The notes under the pieces were generated by a model. The model made no database searches. It was not told where the DNA came from and worked only from the letters and a program-made list of their open reading frames with translations. Source: Xylogone sp. PMI_703 (lineage: Eukaryota; Ascomycota; Leotiomycetes). Taken from it: a stretch of 64,000 bases of DNA. Both the position numbers and the translations under genes were made by a program. Shown here in pieces: positions 24,023 to 34,779 of this stretch (the first letter of the stretch is position 1; each line of letters begins with the position of its first letter). Location of the stretch: NCBI GenBank assembly GCA_021399445.1, contig JAJTUQ010000003.1, positions 5,952,001 through 6,016,000 of the forward strand, read 5' to 3'.

Positions 24023-25321
24023 ATGGCGTTCAAAGCACCGATCATTATCGTTGGCGCTGGGGTTGTTGGCTTGACACTTGCACAAGCTCTCAAGAAGCAC
24101 GGCATTCCCTTCGAGATATATGAGAGAGATGCCCATATTGAGCGAGCGAAAGGCTGGGGTATCACCGTCCACTGGGCTTTACCGGCGTTAAAATCATGCT
24201 TACCCCCGGAGCTCTTCGATCGCCTTTCCACCATCCAGGTCGATCCGCAACAGGGTATCAAGGACACTGGGCGCTTCATGTTCCTGGATCTGTCAACAGC
24301 TGAGCCTAAGTATGCTATCCCACCAAGTCCACGGCTGCGCATCAATCGGCTCAAATTCCGGAATTTGTTGAGTGAAGGCTTGGATGTAAAATGGAACAAG
24401 GCATTTTCTAGCTTTAAAACAACTCCGGATGGCCTGGTTGAAGTGACGTTTCAAGATGGCACGTCGACAACGGGATCGCTCTTGATAGGTGCAGATGGGA
24501 GTGGAAGTCGAACACGTAGATTCTTGATAGGAGAAGAGCGTGGACGATTAAACCAGCTACCTGGGAGATTCATAGGCGTTACAATGCGTCTCACACCAGA
24601 ACAGTACAAGCCACTGTATGACATCGATCCGCTGCTTTTTCAGGGCAGCCATCCAGATACTGGTGTCTTCATGTGGCACTCTGTCTTATCGACTCCTGAA
24701 GTCAACGGTTCAAGCGGGGCCGATGAATACTACGAAGGCCAACTGAACATGTCGTGGATTGTTAAATCACCTGAGGACGAGGTACCCGCTACCAATGTTG
24801 CCAAGGTCGCAAAGATGAAACAAATGGCTCAACCTTTTGAGCCAAGGTTGAAAAAAGCCATCATGGATATTCCAGACTCATCGGATGTCCTAGAGATCAA
24901 GTTGCAGGATTGGCCAACTCAAGAGTGGCCATCGTATGATGGGAGAGTAACACTCGTTGGAGACGCGGCGCATGCAATGACAATGTGTAAGTTTTCTACT
25001 ATTGAACGCATGCATCAAACAAGAATCTCTGAGAGCTATACTAATAATTTTTAAGACCGCGGAGAGGCTGCCAACCACGGCATGACCGATGCAGCAAGGC
25101 TGGCTGAACAACTTCTTGATATTAAAGAAGGGAAAATATCTCAAAAGGAAGCTTTAGAGATATTTGAGGCAGAGCTGAGGTCCAGAGCCCATGACGCCGT
25201 TCTTTTGAGTCGGCAAGCCTGTCTTGATGCTCATGACCTACGGAACCTTAAGCCGGACAGCCCACTTGTGAGTAAGAGAGCTAAGGTTCTACAGCCTGGG
25301 GTAGAGGCAAAGAGGAATTAG
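24023..25321 (+). CDS. FAD-dependent aromatic-type monooxygenase
   Basis: Two exons, 24023-24986 and 25056-25321 (69 nt intron with TACTAAT branch site), give 409 residues. The N-terminus IIIVGAGVVGLTLAQAL is the GxGxxG dinucleotide-binding motif, ending in the acidic YERD. The second FAD motif is LIGADGSGSRTRRFL and the third is GRVTLVGDAAHAMTMYRGEAANHG, the GD motif split by the intron. This is the group A flavoprotein hydroxylase layout (PF01494), which oxygenates aromatic or polyketide-like substrates with NAD(P)H and O2. There is no membrane anchor, so it is likely soluble. It is divergent from a Zn2Cys6 factor 1.2 kb away, suggesting specific regulation. The substrate is unknown. Confidence 0.9.
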
Positions 25322-25495
25322 GCAGATAGATACTAGATAGATTATTTACTAAACCATATTAGTCAAAGTATGAGGCTAGTTAAGATATAACCTCTTATAT
25401 TTTCTATTCTAGGACCTTCCATATTCTCCCTAGGCTAAAGCATTACTACCGTTGATATTGCTGAGAATAGCGCAGTCTAACCAACATTCATACCT

Positions 25496-27076
25496 CTATG
25501 ATGTAACGGTTGGTGGGTTAGTGTCCCAGTTTATATTGAGATTCCTATTGTCGCAGAGGTTAACCACCCTCGGATTTGTTGCCCGCCCATAAGTCCAGTT
25601 TGCTATTGAACCATGTCAGAAGTGTGAAGCTTGAAGGTTAGATATATGGAGACTGGGATAAACTTACGATCAATCACGGATGAGCTTCGTAGATGGTCTC
25701 CAGAATACCACTCAAAGTCATTAGCGCGGAAATCAGGGGCAATGCAGGTATCTTTGTTCCTGGATTCGGAATCATAATGGACAGAATGATGGCGTTTGCT
25801 GAAGTATAACTTGGGATGGTCACGGCTGTGGTTGCCGTCTTCGTCTTTGTCCCCTGGACTACACAAGGGTCAGATTTGATTGAAGCATTCCAAAGCAGAA
25901 ACCGGCTGGGACGTACCCTCTAAATGTATCTGGAATCGAATTCCACTCTCCCCAGCCATAATCACCGTCAGTCTCCATAAGAAGGCCAGCGCGAGTCCAC
26001 TCGCCGGGAGCCGTGTTTCTCCATAGCACAATCGCCCATTCCCAGTCGCTCTTGTGGGAAGCGTCCTGTGATTAAAATGAGTATTGGATATCTTACTGAA
26101 ATGTGAATCAAAACTAAATCAATGGAAACATACATGTTTGAAGTAAACCCCATAGAAAACTCTCCAAGTGTTATCGCTATCACATTTCTGCGTGAAGTAG
26201 TAGGTTGGAATAGTTGGAAAAGGCTCATTTTGGACATTATAATATGGAGTCTTTGCGCCGAGCCAGGTTGGTGCTGGTGGGCAACCTCCGTCTTGTTGCT
26301 CGTTAATTGCACATAGTACAACGGGCACATCAACACCATCAGTTTGATGGCCTTGCCCATCTTCTGCCGCGCTCGCAAGGCAAGCACTGGTAGCTTGATA
26401 CCAAAGTCTGTTTGAAATGTAAGATAAGCGGCAATAAGGGAGAACATGCATTTTTCAAGCTTACGGAGCAGCAGCCTCTACTGCGGCAAGGCCACCATTA
26501 TCTGTGAATGCATTTTCAGATACTGCACTATTGTCACATGTCTGGTCAGAACCGCGGACGTTGCAAGGCTGGCCAACAGAACATTGGATGGTATCAAAAT
26601 CGCAGCACACTGCATCCGAAGGGTAACAATTGCCGTGGCTGTAGTAGGCACTGTTAGATATCAGCGCGCTTAAAGGTTTTAGATAGGGCTCACCAGCATT
26701 GTCCACCGTTGCAGCCAACGGCTTCTAGCGTATTTGGGTTCAAGGCACAATAGTCTAGGCCTGGCCATCCACAAGTAACTGTCCCCTCGAAATTGTAACA
26801 GCTTGTTCCTGATGGACAGGTCACGTCTGATGGGCAAGATTGCTGGACGCACAAAAACCCGTCTGGACATGAAGGGTCTTGTGAGATGCCACGACGGCCA
26901 ATGCGAGAGTAGCTAGGATTCTGTCCGGCCACTTGCCCTACAATGGTCAAATTGGTGTTCAAGACTTGAGGTACCAGTGCCTCGAATAAAGGAGAGGCAT
27001 GAGCATGTATAATACTACTAAGAACCATGAACTCAACGAGGAGTTGCGCTCGAACATTTGAGAATAAAGGCGCCAT
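25496..27076 (-). CDS. Secreted cysteine-rich protein with NPP1-like region
   Basis: Six exons on the minus strand: 26694-27076, 26465-26650, 26134-26407, 25917-26065, 25668-25858 and 25496-25602. All introns are GT..AG and phases agree, giving 429 residues. The start ATG at 27076 precedes a signal peptide. Residues about 50-190 are cysteine-rich, with two similar CxxG/CC-type blocks (CPDGFLCVQQSCP, CYPSDAVCCDF) recalling small disulfide modules. The C-terminal half has ASHKSDWEWAIVLW, where HxxDWE resembles the metal-binding centre of NPP1/NLP proteins (GHRHDWE), and HPKLYFSKRHHSVHYD downstream as in that fold. Key histidines differ from the classical motif, so cytolytic activity should not be assumed. 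It could be an effector-like or cell-wall protein. Secretion is well supported; function is not. Confidence 0.75.
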
Positions 27077-28452
27077 ATTCGTCAAACAGACTGGAACAGA
27101 CTACAGTTCAACAACCAAAAAATAACCATGGCAGGATTCTAATGTATATATGTGCCAGGAAATCTTAGTACTTAGGCACGTATCAAAGCATCAGATGTGG
27201 CCATTACTTCCTTGCATAAACTCGATCACGCTCTAAATAAAATTTTGAATGCATTCCACTATTGAATGACGTGAGAATAAAGCTTGCAATAATATTTCGG
27301 GCTGTTTTTAGTGATTATACTCAACAGAGGAAACGCTTTGCTAGTGTAGCGCCGATACATCACAGTGGCGCGGGGCGAGAAAAGTGTGAGATATGTTTCT
27401 TCTGTGTAGTTGGCTTATATGGTCTAGTGCTTAGTTACGGTAGCATACAGCAGGAACTAAAGGCTCTCCTTCTACGCGTTTGTTACGGCCTCCGGATCCT
27501 AATCCTTCTTGGAGTCGCGGAATCCGATGATACCTACAGCGGACCTCCGCGTCTCTCCGTGTCCGTCCGGGGCGGCTTGGTCAATTTTGCGTAAGCAATG
27601 CTAAGAAATTAAGCCCCACTCACAAGCTCGACAAGCTATCGGGGTTTGAATAAGCTTAAAGCTTGGCAGCTCACTTGTGGTTGAGATTTTGCTAATGTCA
27701 GATAGAGTAATAGGTGGATACATAACCTCACAGGAGTCCTGCTAAGATCATGAAGGCACTGGACTTTTCCTAATTAGCTCAAGTTGGCTCGCACCATTGA
27801 GCTTACTTAGGAAAGGTATGAGAATTTCATCAGAAGTTTCTCCGGTAGGGCTTATTCTCGACATATCTTTCAACTCTCTTTCTACAAGTTGCCATCAGGT
27901 GGATAACGTTAATACGTTATTCATAGAATGGGTAGTAACCATATTCAATACAACATCAGCTCATTGTAAGAACTTATGGCTTGGCAAGATTATTCACCTT
28001 CCTTACAGAGTATCTTGATCCGTTAGACGCATCTATAGTGATTTCAATGGTGAATATTGGATGCGTAGCTCCATGGACAGTGTGATCACTGAAATTTTAT
28101 GCTAGCTCATGTTTCAATTGGCACAACTCAAGGAATGACCAAGGAGTGTAGGTCTAACGATAGCTGCAAGATCAAAGAACTTGTAAGTAATATCCAGTAT
28201 CGAGTTATACAATCGGTAACTCCGAGCTTATGGCTGGAAAATAAGCCGCCTGCAGAAGCCTAGCTCAAGTGCTTATCACTTCAATGGATGGGATGATGGC
28301 AAAAGCAGATGTTCTCAGTGTAGTAATCCTTGTCCTTGTCGAATATGCTCAAATTGCATAACCCCGGGCCATTCTCATACACATAATAACCCCCTCTATC
28401 TTCACACTCTTTCAATCATTCAGCTTTCTTATAATTTTTGACAAGATACTTA
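27077..28452. other. Intergenic, divergent secreted-protein promoters
   Basis: 1.4 kb between two genes for secreted proteins on opposite strands. Small frames at 27.26-27.6 kb and 27.8-28.0 kb have no recognisable features. Confidence 0.45.
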
Positions 28453-30687
28453 ATGCCAAATTCCACTGTCAACATGCCCATGAAGGCAGTTTTTACGGCT
28501 CTTTTGTTAGCTGCCTCCACGGCGGCACTTAATCCGGGATGTTCACCAGGCGGAAACTTTGACATGTCCAAATGGAACTTACAACTTCCCATTGGACAAC
28601 CAGGTCATCCTTCTACAATTACACCATCGCAGCTAGAAGGTTGTTCTGGCTTCCAAGATCAGTTTTTCTTCACTGGAGTTGGAGATGGCTCCCTTGTAAT
28701 GCGAGTTCCTGGCTCCCCTTCCTCAACTGGCTGCGTCACCACTCCCAACAGTCAACATTGTCGTACCGAGCTCCGCGAAGTTAGTCCAGGGAGCTGGGAC
28801 CCTCGTGGTCCAGCTAATAGAATGCGAGTGACCCTGGCAGTTATCCAGCCCGACGAGAGTCAGCGTGGTACCGTTATTGGTCAGGTTCATATTGATGATT
28901 CAATAAGTTCGAAACCAGTTTGTGAACTCTATTATAACTCAAACGGAGCTATTGTGATGGGCGTCGAGCAAACACGAGCTGGCGGAGACTCTGAATTTTT
29001 CGTTATATCTACCATACCATTGGAAAAGACTTTCATATACGAAATCCGGTACGAGAATAATGAGCTCTCTGTGAGCGTCAACGACGGAGATCCCATCGCG
29101 CTGCCAACTTTTAATTTGAACGCCCCTCTCAGCTATTTCAAAGTGGGAAATTATAACCAAGGTAACAGCGCTTCAGAGATTCACTTCTTTGATATTCAAA
29201 TTAGTCATAACGTTGACTCTCTTCCCCCTCCACCGTCGGTTCCCCCAGCATCGACTATCTCGGCAGGATCTGGGCTAGTTGATGTTATCACAACACTGGC
29301 AAGACCGCTTACTGCTCTCCCGTCTCCTTCTCCAGTGGCTCCCCCTTCGTTTTGCAACTTCCCAGTTGGCACACCAGCATCTGACACCACTGTAACTCTG
29401 CAGCTTTTTGGCGATCAGTCATGCTGCAATCCCGGTCAAAGTTTCAAAATCGGTACCCTTGATTCCTGTCATAACCCTACAAGTCCGTTCTCCGGCTTTA
29501 CGCAGGCTGTTGGAAGCAGTATGTTTGGGAAGAATATTCATGTTGAAGCCTTCTCGGGTAAAGATTGTACTGGGTCAAGCTTCTCCAGTTTTAAGCTCAC
29601 TAACACTCCTACTTGCTGGAATGATGGAAACGAACAGTGGCAAAGCTTTAAAATCTCATCTACATCAGGAAGTTCTGGGACATCGGGAACATGCGCCACT
29701 CAGCCAGCCGTTAAATCGGATTCCACTGTGACACTGAATCTGTATTCCTCAGGAGATTGTTGCTCAGACTTAGTGGAGCCTATTTCTATTGGAAAACTAG
29801 ATGTCTGTCATAAAGCGGATGGTGCATTCAAGGGGATAACCCAAGCGGTTGGACAGAACCTCTTTGGCAAAAATATCCATGTCCAATTATTTCCAGACCA
29901 GAATTGCGAGTCACCATCGTTTACAGGCATAGATCTTTCGAACAAAGATGTCTGTTACGATAGCGGATTTGTAGCGCAGAGCTTAATGGTAGCATCTAGT
30001 GACAATCCAGATAACTCATTACCTGGACAAGGTTCAGGATGCGAGTCATTACAAGCTACAAATCCAAATGACAATACCATCACGCTTAAACTGTCAAATG
30101 CTGGCTGCTGTAGCTCGTTCGAAACCACCACAATTGGTACCTTGGATGTTTGCCACAAAGCCAATGCAGCATTTACATCATTCTCGCAGAGCGTTGGCAA
30201 AAATCTTTTTGGTAGACAGATTCACATTCAATTATTTGAGGACGATAATTGTCAGGATGCTACATTCACTTCCAAAGATCTCAGCAATAACCCCGTTTGT
30301 AACTCTGGCGATACCTGGAAAAGCTTTAAAATCGCAAGTTCCACATCAAATACACCTCCGCCGGCTCCCTCTTGCGGTGCAAAGCCAGATAACAAGGATG
30401 ACAATACGGTTGCCCTGAATCTCTGGTCTGATACAGGCTGCTGCTCTGGGCCAGTTGAGCACACCACCATTGGTAAAACGAATGAATGCCACAACGCGGA
30501 CGCACCATTCAACTCTATCACGGAGACGGTCGGCCAAAATATGTTTGGGAAGAAACTGCATGTATACATGTATCCGGACCGTGATTGCACTTCATCTGTC
30601 TGGGGCCTTGCAGTGTTAAGCAACACAATCGGTTGCACTTTCAACCAAGGGCCAGCATGGCAGAGTTTCATGGTAGCACCAGCATAG
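28453..30687 (+). CDS. PL7 alginate-lyase-like protein with four Cys-rich repeats
   Basis: Single exon; 744 residues from 28453, or 735 from the ATG at 28480, which gives the neatest signal peptide (MKAVFTALLLAASTAAL). The catalytic part, about residues 20-250, matches alginate lyase 2 (PF08787, PL7): DMSKWNLQLPIG at the start, HCRTELREVSPG with the conserved R-T-E-L-R, YEIRYENNELSVSVND, and YFKVGNYNQGN near the end. A Ser/Pro linker follows, then four tandem repeats of about 100 residues starting with Cys codons near 29353, 29692, 30040 and 30373. Each contains SCC or GCC, an IGxLDxCH-like block, a xFGKxxHV-like block, an acidic C motif and a closing W-(Q/K)-SF block (diverged in repeat 2). 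The repeats may be carbohydrate-binding or crystallin-like. Extracellular polyuronate or glucuronan breakdown is the likely role. Confidence 0.88.
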   Translation: MPNSTVNMPMKAVFTALLLAASTAALNPGCSPGGNFDMSKWNLQLPIGQPGHPSTITPSQLEGCSGFQDQFFFTGVGDGSLVMRVPGSPSSTGCVTTPNSQHCRTELREVSPGSWDPRGPANRMRVTLAVIQPDESQRGTVIGQVHIDDSISSKPVCELYYNSNGAIVMGVEQTRAGGDSEFFVISTIPLEKTFIYEIRYENNELSVSVNDGDPIALPTFNLNAPLSYFKVGNYNQGNSASEIHFFDIQISHNVDSLPPPPSVPPASTISAGSGLVDVITTLARPLTALPSPSPVAPPSFCNFPVGTPASDTTVTLQLFGDQSCCNPGQSFKIGTLDSCHNPTSPFSGFTQAVGSSMFGKNIHVEAFSGKDCTGSSFSSFKLTNTPTCWNDGNEQWQSFKISSTSGSSGTSGTCATQPAVKSDSTVTLNLYSSGDCCSDLVEPISIGKLDVCHKADGAFKGITQAVGQNLFGKNIHVQLFPDQNCESPSFTGIDLSNKDVCYDSGFVAQSLMVASSDNPDNSLPGQGSGCESLQATNPNDNTITLKLSNAGCCSSFETTTIGTLDVCHKANAAFTSFSQSVGKNLFGRQIHIQLFEDDNCQDATFTSKDLSNNPVCNSGDTWKSFKIASSTSNTPPPAPSCGAKPDNKDDNTVALNLWSDTGCCSGPVEHTTIGKTNECHNADAPFNSITETVGQNMFGKKLHVYMYPDRDCTSSVWGLAVLSNTIGCTFNQGPAWQSFMVAPA
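29353..30684 (+). repeat. Four tandem cysteine-rich protein repeats
   Basis: Repeat units at about 29353-29662, 29692-30000, 30040-30342 and 30373-30684 share ordered motifs (SCC/GCC, IG-T/K-L-D, FGK-x-x-HV, WxSF). DNA identity between copies is clearly lower than motif identity, so the array is old rather than a recent amplification. The repeats are separated by short Ser/Gly/Pro linkers. Confidence 0.8.
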
Positions 30688-31160
30688 AATGTGTAACAGC
30701 AATAGAAATTTATCATATATTTATCTATGAGTTTCAAAGTTGCATATCTATGTAGGCAAGATATTTGTAGGTATATAATGAAGCCAGCACTCTAAGCTTA
30801 GGACAGTGTGTGTAAATTTTACCCAGCAACCTAAGTTAGACTTGAACTAACTGAGTTGAGTCTGAGTTGAATTTGAATATATGAAGAAGCAGTTGAGTTG
30901 CCAACTCAATCCAACTCAATTTAATGACCCGTATGCATAATTCTCTCACGATCAAAGACAAGATCAGAAAACACTATCACCTTATGTAAAGCACATTTGA
31001 TTATGTGATATGCAAACACCAATAGACTCCAAAAGATTTCTATTTTAAATTCTAAGTCTACCCTGGAAGTGAAATATTTCTCTAATAGTGAAAACAAACT
31101 TTATCTCATCGGCACACAAAAAATACATCTAGCATAATCCTGCGAGCCACGCCTACTCTG
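30688..31160. other. Intergenic with small palindrome
   Basis: Convergent 3' region. TTGAGTTG at 30893-30900 and CAACTCAA at 30902-30909 form a near-perfect palindrome within a longer run of GAGTTGA/AACTCAA words. It may be a transcription stop hairpin or simple-sequence drift. No gene seen. Confidence 0.4.
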
Positions 31161-31925
31161 TCAGAGCGGTATGTTGCGTGAGACCTCAGATATATCTACC
31201 TTCTCATCCACTACAACCTCCACCTCGTCACCTTTACCCACGTTGTCCATATCCCCACCTTGTTTGACCACATCAGATCGAGTTAAGGGACGATAATTTT
31301 CCTCGTCGATCAAAGCAAGTTTCGACGGAGCTACTTTCCTCGGTGCAAGGCCGTACAGTTCTTGAAAGGACATGATCATCGGCCGCCAATTGTCTGGATC
31401 AATACGATTGGGATGGCCATGCATACGCAGATCCTCTTGGATATGAGTTCGCAATATTTTGACTTCCAATGCCAACAGGAATCCTTGGCGATCTGGGAGG
31501 TCTTGCATTAATTCCAGTGTGTTAATAAGCTCTGCTTCCATTTGTACCGGACATTCAGCAATTCGTGGGGGCCGAACTAGCGTCGAAGGTTGTTGAGTAA
31601 GGCCAGCACGCCCAAACTTGTCTTTGCAATGTTCATATCCAAGAGCTTGCTTTAGCAATGGCACTTCCGGTGTACCAGTAGTCCGGGCAATAGCGTTGAC
31701 GTAGCTTCCCATATCATCACTTGGGAGATTAAGCACGCACTGCTTCGTACGCAAAAGGTTGATGGTCGTTTGAGAGACAGCGGCAAGACCAAGCACACAG
31801 CGATGTCCAAGCCACCAGGCTGACGACATAGGGCCAATATTCGATGTGCCATCTTCATTCTCGGTTGTAATCAAAATTACTAGTGTACCCCAGTACTGAA
31901 TGGCAGGCGTGATGATTGAGTGCAT
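31161..31925 (-). CDS. Flavin-reductase-like FMN-binding split-barrel protein
   Basis: Single exon, 254 residues, from the ATG at 31925. The N-terminal half has the split-barrel flavin-binding pattern of the flavin reductase-like family: VILITTENEDGTSNIGPMSS, then LAAVSQTTINLLRTKQCVLNL and, further on, FGRAGLTQQPSTLVRPPRIAECPVQMEAEL. The second half, with MHGHPNRIDPDNWRPMIMSFQELYGL, resembles a C-terminal segment common to fungal and bacterial members. Such proteins bind FMN and reduce flavin with NAD(P)H or act on small carbonyl or nitro substrates. There is no signal peptide. It is upstream on the same strand as nothing obvious; the dienelactone hydrolase gene 1.4 kb away shares orientation. 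The substrate is unknown. Confidence 0.82.
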   Translation of the reverse strand: MHSIITPAIQYWGTLVILITTENEDGTSNIGPMSSAWWLGHRCVLGLAAVSQTTINLLRTKQCVLNLPSDDMGSYVNAIARTTGTPEVPLLKQALGYEHCKDKFGRAGLTQQPSTLVRPPRIAECPVQMEAELINTLELMQDLPDRQGFLLALEVKILRTHIQEDLRMHGHPNRIDPDNWRPMIMSFQELYGLAPRKVAPSKLALIDEENYRPLTRSDVVKQGGDMDNVGKGDEVEVVVDEKVDISEVSRNIPL

Positions 31926-33284
31926 TGTTTAACTGAAGCGCGGAAAGATGAACTGAAGAATGAACTGCTAACTGTGAAGTTGTTTTGTTTGAACTTTCTG
32001 TGCTCTCTATCGAAATTCCCGAATACTTCCTGCTTTATATACAATGCTGTGAGCGAGAAGAGGGACTATATTGTTGTAGATGTGGCCAATCAAAAATTCC
32101 CCTTTGCAGATCGGATTCAAAATCCCCTATTTGATGATCCTCTTTGATAATGTGCATCTCCACGGCCTATTGTGTGCTGTGGTTGTGACCAATCAGGCGC
32201 TGAATGTGACTCAAACGACGGAATTGTCTCTAGGACGGATAAAATAAGGGTCTCTTATGAGGTGAGGATCTTCCGAAACCTTAGTGCGCACGAGGCATGG
32301 GATTCTTGGTTACCCCGGAGGCAACGATCCTTCCAGCTTTTGCATTTCCGCTTTTTCATAATTACTTTATCTTGTAACAAAATTCAAAAGTGTCCACAGA
32401 GATCCATTTGCTGTACGGTAGTTGCTTACATCCGTTAACATTTGGGCTTAGGGGAGGTGGCCTAGCCAGAGAGCCCCACGAGGCCAAGATTTCGCCAGCC
32501 AACGGGTAATCAATGTACCCGATTGCAGTTTGATCACAGTATGATCACAGTATATACAAGACCTACTTCCACGCATCGCAAGGTGGCCCCAGCAATATAT
32601 ACTCTTAAACATGGGCAAATGCAGTATGGAAAGAATTCCGCTGCGGGTGATATGGGTGTGGTTGCCTTGGAGACCCCACAGCATGTAGAACAATTGTGTA
32701 AAGTGGCATAGCTACTGAATAGCGTAACATATAATCTTTAGATTAGTGGTGTGTAGTAAGACACCGTGGCTATACTTACATTTTGGCGTTGTAGTATGTG
32801 TAAAAGTGGACATATTTGCTCTCGTTTAAATGCATTAGAATCCATTATGACAAAGTTAAAGCAAGCAAGTTATTTCTGATGGAGAACTGCCCCGGTTTTA
32901 ATTTCTACCCCCTCAGCTAAACAATGTCATGAAACAGCTACTTACTCTGCGGTTCCAGGCCTGAACGCTCAAATTTTGAGTCTACTCTTTCCACCACAAC
33001 TTTCGCGTGATGCGAGAACAAACTTAAATGGATGCTTTATACCACTACCGCTGCTCTTGGTGCTTCATCAAAATTGCAGAGATACTCTTGTAGAACCACG
33101 AATACGCAGATAAGGGCAAAAGATGGATCGTTATGATAGGATTAGAAAAATGTATATAGCCAACAGGAGGGTAAGTAAACTTCACAACTTAGAGTTATAG
33201 TTTCCATTTTAGCGTATATATGATATCCGCGAACGCTATGCAACATGTCCGTACTTAACAAGCTAAGAAACTCAGCATTCTACA
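31926..33284. other. Intergenic, no gene seen
   Basis: 1.4 kb between two minus-strand genes, holding the promoter of the flavin-reductase-like gene. Short frames on both strands near 32.2-32.7 kb lack family features. Confidence 0.5.
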
Positions 33285-34223
33285 TCACAGAGTGTGATTA
33301 TACCAAACGAGAGCCTGTAAGAATGCTTGCTCCTTAGCAAATTTGTTCTGAGCGAGGTTTAAGTCAGCTCGTATTGCAAACCCGTGAGATACTTGGCTAA
33401 AGAGGTCAATCTGCCAAGGTTGTGTTGTCTCAGCTAAAATACTTTCTGACTTGTGACGTAAATCAGTAGTGAAAATGTCATCAACCTCTGTGCAATTAGA
33501 CCAAAACTGTTAGTGTAATTAAGTTTGGTGGAAATAATAGGTCCTTACCTGCTGCAGAGACAGAAAGAGGCTTTTTGATGGCTGCAAGTTCATCATCTGA
33601 AACAAACGACGGATGCCCACTATAACCAGTATCAAGTTTGCCATCATTAAGGAAACGAACAACATACTAAATGGCATTAATAAATAGAAGATAGAAGATT
33701 ATGTTCTTATAAAGATAAAGGTATCAACAAAAGATTCGTCATACCTTGCCACCCAAACAGTAGCCGGCACCTGCGATTCGTTTTATGCCTAGAGTTTGTC
33801 GCAGGTGTTCTATGGTGTTGTTGACAATCGGATCAACCACATCATTGCCGTGTCTGGAAAGCCATTCGGGGACATTTATCTTGCCAGCTTCGAAGTCACC
33901 GAAATTTAGCTGGTCACCGTCGAAAAGGTCGGGAACGACCGTGAGATATCCGTTAGCTGCAAAATCATCCGCAAGTAATTGACTATTATTTCCTATACCG
34001 AACGCGTCGGTCAAAAGTAACACTGCTGTATCAGAGATCTTGTTGTCTGTCGGATATGCAAGGTATGTTTGAACTATATTGCTCCAAATGATTAGATGAG
34101 GTCTCCCCAAAGTGGACATTGGTCTGTGTCGTTACCATTGCCAACGGGCTTGATTTCACCAGTAGGAGTTCCTTCGTGCTTAAAGCCGGTAAAACAACAA
34201 GGTCCAAGAGATTTAGATACCAT
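33285..34223 (-). CDS. Dienelactone hydrolase family protein
   Basis: Four exons on the minus strand, 34136-34223, 33745-34073, 33549-33666 and 33285-33487, give 245 residues with matching phases. The start MVSKSLGPCCFTGFKHEGTP is typical of fungal members. The alpha/beta-hydrolase core shows VLLLTDAFGIGNNSQLLADDFAANGY, the nucleophile elbow GAGYCLGGK (Cys instead of Ser, as in dienelactone hydrolase), and the late histidine in SQVSHGFAIRAD; an Asp or Glu between them completes the triad. Classical enzymes open dienelactone in chlorocatechol breakdown; fungal paralogues have broad or unknown ester substrates. The length is normal and no lesions are seen. Confidence 0.9.
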
Positions 34224-34779
34224 CTTGAAAGTAAATATATCTTTAGTTTAAATTTCGGGGGCCACCCTAGTGTTATTCGGAGCAATCGCTACCAAATATT
34301 ACCGTGGATGGACTCTCTATTTTCTTGATGGATATACCGGGATGACAACTTATGGTGTTATTATATCTTTCAGGACCGTTCAAATTGAATCACATGTATA
34401 GACAGCTGCACCACCACGCTCACTCCAGTAATCCTTCAAGCTATATTTATATCCCCAGTTCTCGCCATTCGAATATAAGTAAACCGGGTTATGGCGGTAT
34501 GAATACAGTCTGTTAAACTAAAAATATAATGATAATATTGTAGGGCGAATAGTAACTTTATTGGTCATTGTAGTCATATAGTGCGTTTAGTAATAGTAAA
34601 TTCATTGCTAGCAATATTTACATAGTGCGTTGATTAATAGCAAATTCAATTCTAGTAAGTTACATACTACGTTTAGTAATCGTAAATAAAGTGATTGGTC
34701 ATTTTTACTGTCCTATGGAGTGACAACACGCGCGGAACCTTCTGTATTGGGTCTTATCTTAATGTCACTCTTAACATTC
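34224..34779. other. Intergenic with degenerate tandem repeat
   Basis: Contains the diverged repeat at 34561-34712 described separately. No gene seen. Confidence 0.5.
34561..34712. repeat. Degenerate tandem repeat, period about 42-44 bp
   Basis: Three diverged copies of CATAGTGCGTTTAGTAATAG followed by AAATTCA-like sequence start near 34576, 34620 and 34661. The flanks share TTGGTCATT (34561 and about 34696). AT-rich, no coding capacity. Confidence 0.55.

Noticed and set aside
10468..34223. A classical secondary metabolite cluster (P450, monooxygenase, regulators, reductase)
   Set aside because: No polyketide synthase, NRPS, terpene cyclase, DMATS or transporter was found, and the candidate tailoring genes are spaced over 24 kb among unrelated genes.
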